DNA of 17,561 nucleotides from Paradesertivirga sp036399495 (GTDB lineage: Bacteria; Bacteroidota; Bacteroidia; Sphingobacteriales; Sphingobacteriaceae), in assembly GCA_036399495.1 (NCBI GenBank), contig DASWMZ010000191.1, positions 1 through 17,561 of the forward strand, written 5' to 3'. Position numbers and translations under genes: made by a program. Positions 1 through 7,846 of the stretch are shown here, piece after piece. The first letter of the stretch is position 1. Each line of letters starts with the position of its first letter. The notes under the pieces are model-generated. The model was not told the DNA's origin and made no database searches. It was given only the letters and a program-made list of their open reading frames with translations.

Positions 1-1233
1 TAAAAACTCTTTTGATCCTCGAGTATACTCCAGCACTTTAAACCCATTAAGATAATATTCGACTTGGTTATTTGGAGAAACTTTAATCACGCCCTGGTTC
101 CACTCTCCTATTTTTTTACGCGATGCCGGAATCTTATTTGAAGTTTTTAGATCATATAGTGAAGCCAGGGTACGATTCCCATTTCTTCCCATTTTTGCAT
201 CAGGATGTTTATCGTCATCTAATAGCTGATATTCCAAACCGATTGCAGACCCTTTGTTTCCCTCAGATTCAGTAACGAAATATTTAACACCACTATTTGC
301 TCCCTCTGATAATTTGAAATCAAATTTCAGTTCAAAAGCTTTAAACTCTTCTTTAGTCACGATATCACCGCCATTGGTAGATTCTCCACCGTTGGATTTC
401 TCGACATTTAAAACACCATCGCTAATTTTCCAGCCGCCAGATGGAAACTCCGCTTTGTAGGCACCACGCCATCCTTCAGTAGTTTTTCCATCCCACAACA
501 ATCTGAAACCATTTGCCTTCTCCTGAGCCGAAAGGTTATTCTTTACAAGATTCACCACAAAAATATCATCATAAGGTGATGGCTTTAAATTTTTAGTTTT
601 TATGCGAATGTTACGCCACTTAACCTCAGTACCTTCAGCATGCGCCGCATCAATACCATGCACTTGCAACGCTATAAAACCTCTTGACGTTACGTCGTCA
701 ATTAAATGCGACGTAGGCACACCATTTACCCAGGTTCTTATTGTATTTCCTATACATTCTATCCGGTATTTGTTCCAGGCATTATTTTTAAATGCTTTTT
801 GCCCTTTCGGATTTTGTTCCAATCGGTAAAGCCAGCCTCGGCGCTGCTCATCGTAAATGCCGCCGCTCCATGCACGTTTTGATGGATCAACTTCCATTTG
901 ATATCCATGCACAGTTCCATTTTTGTAATCCGGAGTACTTAAGCTTCTAAACTGAATCCCAGAATTCATGGAAGTATCAACCATCACCTCTAATTCTAAA
1001 AAGAAATCTCCATAGGTTTCTATAGTCGCCATAAACGAATTCGGTGTATTCCTTACTGTTGAACCTACAATTACGCCATTCCTGACTTCATACTTGGCTT
1101 TTCCACCTAGCTGCTTAAAACCGGTAAAATCTTTTCCATTGAAAAGTGACCTCCAGTCTTTATTTGATGATTGCCCATACGAAGGGCCAATTCCCATAAG
1201 TAATACGGCGATTAATAAAAGGTTAATTTTCAT
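1..1233 (-). CDS. Secreted tandem DUF1080 (3-keto-disaccharide hydrolase-like) protein, 3' end missing
   Basis: The frame is open from ATG at 1233 to the left edge, 411 codons with no stop, so the C-terminus lies outside the window. Residues 1-20 (MKINLLLIAVLLMGIGPSYG, then QSS) form a type I signal peptide with no lipobox, so a periplasmic or secreted location is expected. Two DUF1080/LamG-like jelly-roll modules follow. The first begins with WRSLFNGKDFTGF (about residue 27) and has NSGIQFRS and HGYQMEVDP. The second begins with GFRLLWDGKTTEGWRG (about residue 250) and has NSGVKYF, GLEYQLLDDD and EYYLNGFKVLEY. Family knowledge: DUF1080 (PF06439) proteins of Bacteroidetes hydrolyse 3-keto-glycosides or act in sugar utilisation, but many are uncharacterised. 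An in-frame ATG seven codons upstream (1254) is a possible alternative start. No partner gene is adjacent; msrA is divergent. Confidence 0.85.
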   Translation of the reverse strand, partial: MKINLLLIAVLLMGIGPSYGQSSNKDWRSLFNGKDFTGFKQLGGKAKYEVRNGVIVGSTVRNTPNSFMATIETYGDFFLELEVMVDTSMNSGIQFRSLSTPDYKNGTVHGYQMEVDPSKRAWSGGIYDEQRRGWLYRLEQNPKGQKAFKNNAWNKYRIECIGNTIRTWVNGVPTSHLIDDVTSRGFIALQVHGIDAAHAEGTEVKWRNIRIKTKNLKPSPYDDIFVVNLVKNNLSAQEKANGFRLLWDGKTTEGWRGAYKAEFPSGGWKISDGVLNVEKSNGGESTNGGDIVTKEEFKAFELKFDFKLSEGANSGVKYFVTESEGNKGSAIGLEYQLLDDDKHPDAKMGRNGNRTLASLYDLKTSNKIPASRKKIGEWNQGVIKVSPNNQVEYYLNGFKVLEYTRGSKEFL

Positions 1234-1267
1234 TTGAATACAATTGTTTTTCATTGGTTATAAAGCG

Positions 1268-1311
1268 ATCATGAGCATATTATCTTGGTTTGCCAGAGGT
1301 ATGCTCATGAT
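1268..1311. repeat. 12-bp perfect inverted repeat upstream of the DUF1080 gene
   Basis: ATCATGAGCATA (1268-1279) is repeated inverted as TATGCTCATGAT (1300-1311), with a 20-nt spacer that can itself pair weakly (TTGG/CCAG). It lies 14-35 bp before the two possible DUF1080 starts and about 200 bp before msrA. No T-run follows on either strand, so a terminator is unlikely. A regulator-binding dyad or a 5'-leader hairpin of the DUF1080 mRNA are both possible. Confidence 0.6.
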
Positions 1312-1513
1312 GGTTTCATTTGATTATCTAAGAAATGTTTATCGGATAAAGTTAATAACAAAGTATATAATTTGAATAAATTTTATTTGGCGAGAATAAG
1401 GACTACGCTTAAGATGAGCTTAACTATAAAACTTACGGCAAGATATTTATAACGATGTAATGACTTAACGCCATTTTTAAAGGATTAATTTTATGTAGAA
1501 TATTAAGAATGAT

Positions 1514-2080
1514 ATGAATAAAGAAAACCACAAGAATCCTATGGAATCAGCGACTTTTGGGGGTGGTTGTTTCTGGTGTACCGAAGCCATTTTTTTGTCA
1601 TTGAAAGGCGTATCTTATGTTGCTTCTGGATATATGGGAGGACAAGTACAAAACCCCACTTATGAAGCTGTTTGTAATGGCGATACAGGCCATGCAGAAG
1701 TAATACAAATTGATTATGATCCTTCGGTTATTTCATTCGAAGAACTGCTGCTTATATTTTTTAAAACCCATAATCCAACAACATTAAATAGGCAAGGTAA
1801 TGATATCGGTACTCAATATCGTTCAGTAATCTTTTATCATAATCAGGATCAAAAAGATGCCGCGATAAGAATGATCGACACGTTAACAAAGGATTTAGTT
1901 TTTGAGGGAGTAATTGTGACGGAGATCTCGCCCATATCTGAGTTCTATGAGGCAGAGAATTATCATCAGAACTATTTTAATCGAAACTCCGGACAGTCTT
2001 ATTGTTCATTCGTAATCCGGCCGAAGCTGGCAAAGTTTGCAGAAAACTTCAAGGAAAAAATCAAGCCTGAATTATTGTAA
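1514..2080 (+). CDS. msrA: Peptide methionine (S)-S-oxide reductase MsrA
   Basis: The gene encodes a 188-residue protein, normal length for the family. MsrA reduces methionine-S-sulfoxide, free or in proteins, back to methionine, using thioredoxin-type electron donors in the cytoplasm. The diagnostic GGCFWC motif is at residues 17-22, with Cys19 as the expected catalytic nucleophile and Cys22 nearby. Other family blocks are visible: SGYMGG (39-43), TGHAEVIQIDYDP (58-70), GTQYRSVIF (99-107), FYEAENYHQNY (144-154) and QSYCSFVIRPK (161-171), whose Cys164 is a candidate recycling cysteine. There is no signal peptide and no fused MsrB domain. Met10 (MESATFGGGCFWC) would also give a conventional N-terminus, so the first nine residues are uncertain. 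It is a single-gene unit convergent with parC. Confidence 0.96.
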   Translation: MNKENHKNPMESATFGGGCFWCTEAIFLSLKGVSYVASGYMGGQVQNPTYEAVCNGDTGHAEVIQIDYDPSVISFEELLLIFFKTHNPTTLNRQGNDIGTQYRSVIFYHNQDQKDAAIRMIDTLTKDLVFEGVIVTEISPISEFYEAENYHQNYFNRNSGQSYCSFVIRPKLAKFAENFKEKIKPELL

Positions 2081-2122
2081 TTCTTCTCCTGATCTGAATT
2101 GCACAGTGTGCCTAAAATAAAA

Positions 2123-2160
2123 AGAGGTCAAACTGACGAGGCATCCTCAATTTGACCTCT
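2123..2160 (-). terminator. Intrinsic terminator of parC (possibly used by msrA too)
   Basis: AGAGGTCAAA (2123-2132) pairs perfectly with TTTGACCTCT (2151-2160). The loop holds a second small hairpin, GAGG-cat-CCTC (2138-2148). On the minus strand the stem is followed by TTTTATTTTAGG, a T-rich tract, so it best fits the end of the parC transcript. On the plus strand (after msrA) no T-run follows, so action in that direction is less certain. Confidence 0.8.
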
Positions 2161-2175
2161 CTATAGAATTAAGAT

Positions 2176-4944
2176 TTAAAACAAGCCTAACTGCCCCTTC
2201 TCGTCAATTTCGATATCATCGGGATTAGTGATTTCGAAGTCAACTTTCTTTGCTGGCTTAGGTTTCTCAGCTCTTTCTTCCGATTGAGTTTCAGTCTTTG
2301 TCTTACTTTCAGATACGTCGTCAGCCTCGGTATTATCAGCACCTGTAACTTCTTTCTCAGCTTCTAATTCTAACTTCTCTTCCTTCACTATTTCTTCGAG
2401 TGAAACTTCTGCTATCGGATCCGGAACGTCTTCTTCGTCATCATGCTCAGCAATTAATTCAATACTTTTTACCTCATTAGGTGTTAAACGATTGCCTTGC
2501 GCCCTCATTCCCTTAACGTCTATCAGGTCGGCCAAGTTGATCTCTGAAATCTCAGGTGTTAAACTTTTCCCTTTCAAAGATTCTAGCTTTACAATCGGTT
2601 GCGCTGCTCCTGAAATCAATATCATTTTAGAGCCAGGCTCTTCATTAATAATATTGCTGAACTTTCCAACCGGAGTATCGTCAAATAAAAACCGTTTAAC
2701 ATAATGGAGCTTCGATTTGCCGTCAAAGTGCACTACTGTAAAAACCTTCTCGGGATCATACTTCTCGATCAAAATCATCTTATCATCGAAATGATTGCTT
2801 AGGTCGAATGAAGTCAGTTCGTATACACCGTTGCTCAAAACAGTCAGGATCTTATCCGGACCGTCGAATTCTCCAAGATATTTCCCGCGACCATCTGCAT
2901 TCAAGCGTTTTAATATGTCATCATACCAAATCTTTCTTCCTGCCAGAGTTGAAACACCTTTTGATTTAAGCACTATCTTTTTGACGGGATATTTGGAAAC
3001 GGTGTTTCCAATAGAACTACGTCCCTTGATGGCAATCTCAGCGAAGTCGATCTCAAATTGAAGTTTCCTGAGTTTAGAATGTGGCTTAAGCTGTATGGTA
3101 ACCACTTCAGCTTCGCCATTTGGGTTGGCAGTGAAATATAATAGCTTCGAACCCTTTGACCCTTTTGTTAAATCGTATTCCTTATCGCGGGTCACGCCTA
3201 ATACCGCAAAGCGCTTCACAAAAGACGCACCTGATTGGCCGTCGCGATATATCATATTATAAATAGTACGCTCATCGCCTTTTTTAAACACGGCAACGTG
3301 CCAGATATCTTTCCCAACAAATATTTTATCCTGAACTTTAGTAATTATGCAACGTCCGTCTTCTCTAAAAACGATGATCTCATCCAGATCAGAACAATCG
3401 CATACAAATTCATCCTTTCGCAAGCCCGAACCAATAAATCCATCAGTACGATTTACGTAAAGCTTCACATTCGCGAGAGCAACTTGAGAGGCCTCTACCC
3501 TATCAAACGTTCTCAGTTCGGTTTTGCGACCTCGATCCTTTCCATACTTTTCTCTGATTCGCTCGAACCAGGCAATAGTGTAATCCGTAAGGTGTTTTAA
3601 ATGTTTATTAATTTCCTTAATCTCGCTTTCCAGCGATTTCATCTGCTCGTCTGATTTCTTAACGTCAAAGCGGGTGATACTACTCATTGGTTTATCAATG
3701 AGCTTTTTGTAATCTTCGGGAAGAATCTTACGATAAAATTCAGAAAAAAATGGTTCAAATAAGCGATCAAGAACTTCTATAACCATTTCAAAGGCGCCAG
3801 AGTTTTCGTAGTCAGGGTGTTTATACATCCCTTCCTGGATAAATATCTTCAATAAATTACTGAAAAATATCTTTTCCTTCAACTCAGCGAGTCGAATTTC
3901 GAGTTCGCGTTTAAGCAAATTCTTTGTGTACTCTGTATTCGAAATGAGAATATCATTTACACTTAAGAATTGAGGTTTATCATCTCTTATAACACAAGTA
4001 TTCGGAGAAATCGAAACTTCACAATCAGTGAAAGCATACAGTGCGTCGATGGTAACGTCAGGAGAAATACCCGGGGCAAGGTGAATAACGATTTCTACGT
4101 TTTGCGCGGTATTATCTTCAATCTTTCGGATCTTAATTTTACCCTTATCGTTTGCCGAAACAACACTATCAATCAAACTACCGGTTGTTGTTGAAAAAGG
4201 AACTTCAGTAATAGTAAGTGTCTTTTTATCTTTTTCAATAATCTTTGCACGGATACGAATCTTTCCACCCCTTTGCCCTTCATTGTAGGCAGAACAATCG
4301 GCCATGCCGCCTGTTGGAAAGTCGGGAAGCAAATTTGGCCTTGTTCCTTTCAACACCTCAATCGAAGCATCAATAAGTTCCAAGAAATTATGTGGAAGTA
4401 TTTTGGTTGCTAACCCAACTGCAATACCTTCTGCACCTTGAGTGAGAAGTAAGGGAAACTTAACAGGAAGCGTTATTGGTTCTCTGTTTCGCCCATCGTA
4501 ACTATTTTGCCAAATGGTTGTGTCCGGATTAAATACAACATCATTTGCAAATTTCGACAACCTAGCTTCAATATACCTCGCCGCTGCAGCAGAATCTCCG
4601 GTAATCGGATCTCCCCAGTTACCCTGAGTATCAATCAGCAAATTCTTTTGGCCAATTTGCACCATCGCATCACCAATTGAAGCGTCTCCATGCGGATGAT
4701 ACTTCATGGTATTACCGATAACGTTAGCTGCTTTATTAAAACGCCCGTCATCTAGCTCTTTTAAAGAATGAAGAATACGTCGCTGAACGGGCTTTAAACC
4801 GTCATTAATATGTGGCACAGCACGATCGAGTATTACATAAGAAGCGTAATCCAAAAACCAGTTCTCATACAAACCGCTAAGGGACGTTACATTATGCAAT
4901 TTATCTTCGTTTTCGAAATTGTGGTCTAGTGATTCTTCACTCAT
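2176..4944 (-). CDS. parC: DNA topoisomerase IV subunit A (ParC), DNA cleavage/rejoining subunit
   Basis: The product has 922 residues. It is the breakage-reunion subunit of type IIA topoisomerase IV and works with ParE (encoded at 11737-13632) to decatenate daughter chromosomes. The winged-helix/tower region starts at LYENWFLDYASYVI (25-38). HPHGDASIGD lies at 83-92 and the catalytic tyrosine is Tyr124 in AAARYIEARLS. A beta-pinwheel-like C-terminal domain follows (about 510-830). The strict GyrA box QRRGGKG is absent; only a degenerate KGRSSIGN is present, which favours ParC over GyrA. Residues about 835-915 form an acidic, low-complexity linker ending in QLGLF, a sliding-clamp-like motif. 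The residue aligned with E. coli GyrA Ser83 is Ala88. Start ATG at 4944 is the only reasonable one. Confidence 0.93.
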   Translation of the reverse strand: MSEESLDHNFENEDKLHNVTSLSGLYENWFLDYASYVILDRAVPHINDGLKPVQRRILHSLKELDDGRFNKAANVIGNTMKYHPHGDASIGDAMVQIGQKNLLIDTQGNWGDPITGDSAAAARYIEARLSKFANDVVFNPDTTIWQNSYDGRNREPITLPVKFPLLLTQGAEGIAVGLATKILPHNFLELIDASIEVLKGTRPNLLPDFPTGGMADCSAYNEGQRGGKIRIRAKIIEKDKKTLTITEVPFSTTTGSLIDSVVSANDKGKIKIRKIEDNTAQNVEIVIHLAPGISPDVTIDALYAFTDCEVSISPNTCVIRDDKPQFLSVNDILISNTEYTKNLLKRELEIRLAELKEKIFFSNLLKIFIQEGMYKHPDYENSGAFEMVIEVLDRLFEPFFSEFYRKILPEDYKKLIDKPMSSITRFDVKKSDEQMKSLESEIKEINKHLKHLTDYTIAWFERIREKYGKDRGRKTELRTFDRVEASQVALANVKLYVNRTDGFIGSGLRKDEFVCDCSDLDEIIVFREDGRCIITKVQDKIFVGKDIWHVAVFKKGDERTIYNMIYRDGQSGASFVKRFAVLGVTRDKEYDLTKGSKGSKLLYFTANPNGEAEVVTIQLKPHSKLRKLQFEIDFAEIAIKGRSSIGNTVSKYPVKKIVLKSKGVSTLAGRKIWYDDILKRLNADGRGKYLGEFDGPDKILTVLSNGVYELTSFDLSNHFDDKMILIEKYDPEKVFTVVHFDGKSKLHYVKRFLFDDTPVGKFSNIINEEPGSKMILISGAAQPIVKLESLKGKSLTPEISEINLADLIDVKGMRAQGNRLTPNEVKSIELIAEHDDEEDVPDPIAEVSLEEIVKEEKLELEAEKEVTGADNTEADDVSESKTKTETQSEERAEKPKPAKKVDFEITNPDDIEIDEKGQLGLF

Positions 4945-5074
4945 CCTTTAGCAAAACTCTGGGAATGGTAAATATAGTAGTTTTCAGAAATTTTGCATGA
5001 TGTAATTACCCACACAGCCTAAATTATAATAGGGCTGATTTCAAATCTCAGTATGGCTTATGAATTTTAAGGCA

Positions 5075-5100
5075 ACAAAAAACCCGGCTTCGGCCGGGTT
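5075..5100 (-). terminator. Intrinsic terminator of clpC
   Basis: AACCCGGC (5081-5088) and GCCGGGTT (5093-5100) form a perfect 8-bp GC-rich stem around a 4-nt loop (CGAA on the transcribed strand). On the minus strand it is followed directly by TTTTTTGTTG. It sits 22 bp after the clpC stop codon. Confidence 0.92.
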
Positions 5101-5122
5101 AATTATTATCAGAACAAAGTTA

Positions 5123-7657
5123 TTATTCTTCTTTCTTCTCTTCCTTCTTTTTCTTTCCGGGAAGCTTTCGGGCGATCTTGATTTCCTTGGCCTCACTATC
5201 AAAGTCTACTTCAAGAACATCACCATCTACTAATTCGCCCTTGAGAATTTCTTCTGCAATCGGGTCTTCCAGGAATTTCTGAATTGCACGTTTTAACGGA
5301 CGGGCACCAAAGTTTGCATCATACCCGTTTTCGGCGATATAATCCTTAGCTGCTTCAGTAAGTGTTACCGAATACCCAAGAGCAGTAACTCTTGAGAACA
5401 ACGCCTTCAACTCAATATCAATAATTTTAAAGATGTCTTCTTTAGAAAGAGCGTTGAACACTATCACATCATCTACTCTATTCAAGAATTCTGGAGCAAA
5501 CGCACGTTTTAGAGCATTCTCAATTACACCTCTTGAGTGTGTTTCGGCTTGTAGTGCTTTCGCTGACGTTGTAAATCCAACCCCTTGGCCGAAATCCTTC
5601 AACTGGCGTGCACCAATGTTAGATGTCATGATCACGATCGTATTACGGAAATCTACTTTCCTTCCTAAACTATCCGTTAGCTGACCTTCATCCAATACTT
5701 GTAAAAGAATATTGAAAACATCAGGGTGAGCTTTTTCAATCTCATCTAAAAGAACTACAGCATAAGGTTTTCGGCGAACTTTTTCAGTTAACTGCCCACC
5801 TTCTTCATATCCTACATATCCCGGAGGCGCTCCAACTAAGCGTGATACAGCGAATTTCTCCATGTACTCGCTCATATCAATCTGAATTAGTGCATCCTCG
5901 CTATCAAACATAAATCGGGCAAGTTCTTTTGCCAGCTCAGTTTTACCAACCCCGGTCGGTCCAAGAAAAATGAATGAACCAATAGGCTTTTTAGGATCTT
6001 TTAATCCGGCACGGGTACGTTGAATTGCTTTAGTAAGTTTCTTGATCGCTTCTTCCTGACCGATGATCTTACCTGCAATTAACTCAGGCATCGCCAAAAG
6101 TTTCATGCTGTCGGTCTGACCCACGCGCTGTACCGGAATACCGGTCATCATGGAAACTACTTCAGCAACATTATCTTCAGTAACCGTATAGCGTTTTGTA
6201 CGTGTTTCGGACTCCCATGAAGTTTTAGCACGATCTAATTCTTCTAATAAGTTTTTTTCTGTGTCACGCAGTTTGGCCGCTTCCTCATATTTCTGACTGC
6301 GAACAACTTTATTCTTTTCAACCTTAATCTCCTCGATCTTTTGTTCAATATCGATTATTTCCTGGGGAACATGAATATTAGTAAGGTGAACGCGAGAGCC
6401 CGATTCATCTAAGGCATCAATCGCTTTATCAGGTAAGAACCTGTCGGTGATATATCTCGAAGTAAGAGCCACGCAAGCATTAATTGCTTCCGGCGTATAT
6501 GTTACAGCGTGATGCTCCTCGTATTTCTCTTTAATTCTGTTAAGAATTTCGATGGTTTCATCAGGAGTAGCAGGCTCTATCATAACCTTTTGGAAACGAC
6601 GATCTAACGCACCATCCTTCTCAATGTACTGACGATATTCATCTAAAGTTGTAGCACCAATGCATTGAATCTCTCCACGTGCAAGGGCTGGCTTAAACAT
6701 GTTCGAGGCATCTAATGAACCCGAAGCTCCGCCAGCACCTACAATTGTATGTATCTCATCAATAAACAAAATTACATCGGGTGATTTTTCAAGTTCATTC
6801 ATCACCGCTTTCATGCGCTCCTCAAACTGACCGCGGTATTTTGTACCGGCCACTAAAGAAGCCAAATCCAGGGTAACAACTCGTTTATTAAACAATACAC
6901 GAGATACCTTGCGCTGTACAATTCTTAGTGCTAAGCCTTCGGCAATAGCCGATTTACCAACACCCGGTTCACCGATTAAGATCGGATTGTTCTTTTTACG
7001 ACGTGAGAGAATTTGAGACACACGCTCAATTTCTTTATCACGACCTACAATTGGATCTAACTTACCGTCTTCGGCAGCTTTGGTCAGATCGCGGCCAAAA
7101 TTGTCTAATACCGGAGTTTTAGATTTAATATCTGATACTTTCTTGGGCTGACTGAATGAAGATTCTTCTTCACGAAAATCATCGTCTCCGGCTGCAGAAC
7201 CCGGAAGTTCATCACGGAAGCCATCTTTATTTTGTTCTACTTCTGCTTTAAACACGTCGTAATTTATGTTATACTGTAGTAAAATTTGTGAAGCAATATT
7301 ATCATCATCTCTCAAGATTGACAATAACAAATGCTCTGTTCCAATCACATCACTTTTGAAAATTTTTGCTTCCAGATACGTGATTTTCAGCACCTTCTCT
7401 GCTTGCTTGGTAAGGGGAATATTCCCCAAGTTAACTGTTGTACTATTGGTACCTTTAACCGCATCTTCAATAGACCGGCGTAAGCGTGCAGTATCAACTC
7501 CAAGTGCTTTCAATATCTTGATTGCCATGCCATCGCCTTCGCGAATGAGGCCTAGCAATAAATGTTCGGTGCCAATATAATCGTGTCCCAAGCGCAATGC
7601 TTCTTCCCTGCTGTAAGAAATTACGTCTTTAACACGTGGTGAAAATTTAGCTTCCAT
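5123..7657 (-). CDS. clpC: ATP-dependent Clp protease ATP-binding subunit ClpC
   Basis: The product is an 844-residue HSP100/AAA+ unfoldase that feeds substrates to ClpP. Order of parts, numbered from the ATG at 7657: double Clp-N repeat (about 5-140); D1 Walker A GEPGVGKS (229-236) and Walker B VILFIDE (295-301); UVR-type coiled middle region (about 440-478, KYEEAAKLRD); D2 Walker A GPTGVGKT (566-573) and Walker B VVLLDE (634-639); pore loop GYVGYEEGG (613-621); ClpP-binding VGF loop (693-695); Lys/Glu-rich tail. The UVR segment and VGF loop mark ClpC rather than ClpB. The frame is open to an ATG at 7708, but the start at 7657 gives the family N-terminus MEAKFSPRVK and is preceded by AAAGG seven bases upstream. 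It is a single gene, divergent from ettA. Confidence 0.96.
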   Translation of the reverse strand: MEAKFSPRVKDVISYSREEALRLGHDYIGTEHLLLGLIREGDGMAIKILKALGVDTARLRRSIEDAVKGTNSTTVNLGNIPLTKQAEKVLKITYLEAKIFKSDVIGTEHLLLSILRDDDNIASQILLQYNINYDVFKAEVEQNKDGFRDELPGSAAGDDDFREEESSFSQPKKVSDIKSKTPVLDNFGRDLTKAAEDGKLDPIVGRDKEIERVSQILSRRKKNNPILIGEPGVGKSAIAEGLALRIVQRKVSRVLFNKRVVTLDLASLVAGTKYRGQFEERMKAVMNELEKSPDVILFIDEIHTIVGAGGASGSLDASNMFKPALARGEIQCIGATTLDEYRQYIEKDGALDRRFQKVMIEPATPDETIEILNRIKEKYEEHHAVTYTPEAINACVALTSRYITDRFLPDKAIDALDESGSRVHLTNIHVPQEIIDIEQKIEEIKVEKNKVVRSQKYEEAAKLRDTEKNLLEELDRAKTSWESETRTKRYTVTEDNVAEVVSMMTGIPVQRVGQTDSMKLLAMPELIAGKIIGQEEAIKKLTKAIQRTRAGLKDPKKPIGSFIFLGPTGVGKTELAKELARFMFDSEDALIQIDMSEYMEKFAVSRLVGAPPGYVGYEEGGQLTEKVRRKPYAVVLLDEIEKAHPDVFNILLQVLDEGQLTDSLGRKVDFRNTIVIMTSNIGARQLKDFGQGVGFTTSAKALQAETHSRGVIENALKRAFAPEFLNRVDDVIVFNALSKEDIFKIIDIELKALFSRVTALGYSVTLTEAAKDYIAENGYDANFGARPLKRAIQKFLEDPIAEEILKGELVDGDVLEVDFDSEAKEIKIARKLPGKKKKEEKKEE

Positions 7658-7846
7658 TTTATAACCTTTCTTCGTCCTTGAACGCCCTAATCTATAAATT
7701 TGTTTCATAAATCGGCCGCTCTAATCAGTAATATTTTATCAACAATTACGCCATTGAGGCGAAAATAGTTTCCCAAGCCATAAGATAATAAAAAATTAGA
7801 TCAATTAATCAAAAACCCGATATTTGGAATTCAACTACAAGCAAAA

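Noticed and set aside
3235..3600. 121-codon plus-strand frame inside parC
   Set aside because: It is a shadow on the strand opposite a clearly conserved coding sequence.
7658..7708. N-terminal extension of ClpC (start at 7708)
   Set aside because: The extra 17 residues are basic and unlike the family; AAAGG precedes the internal ATG at 7657.
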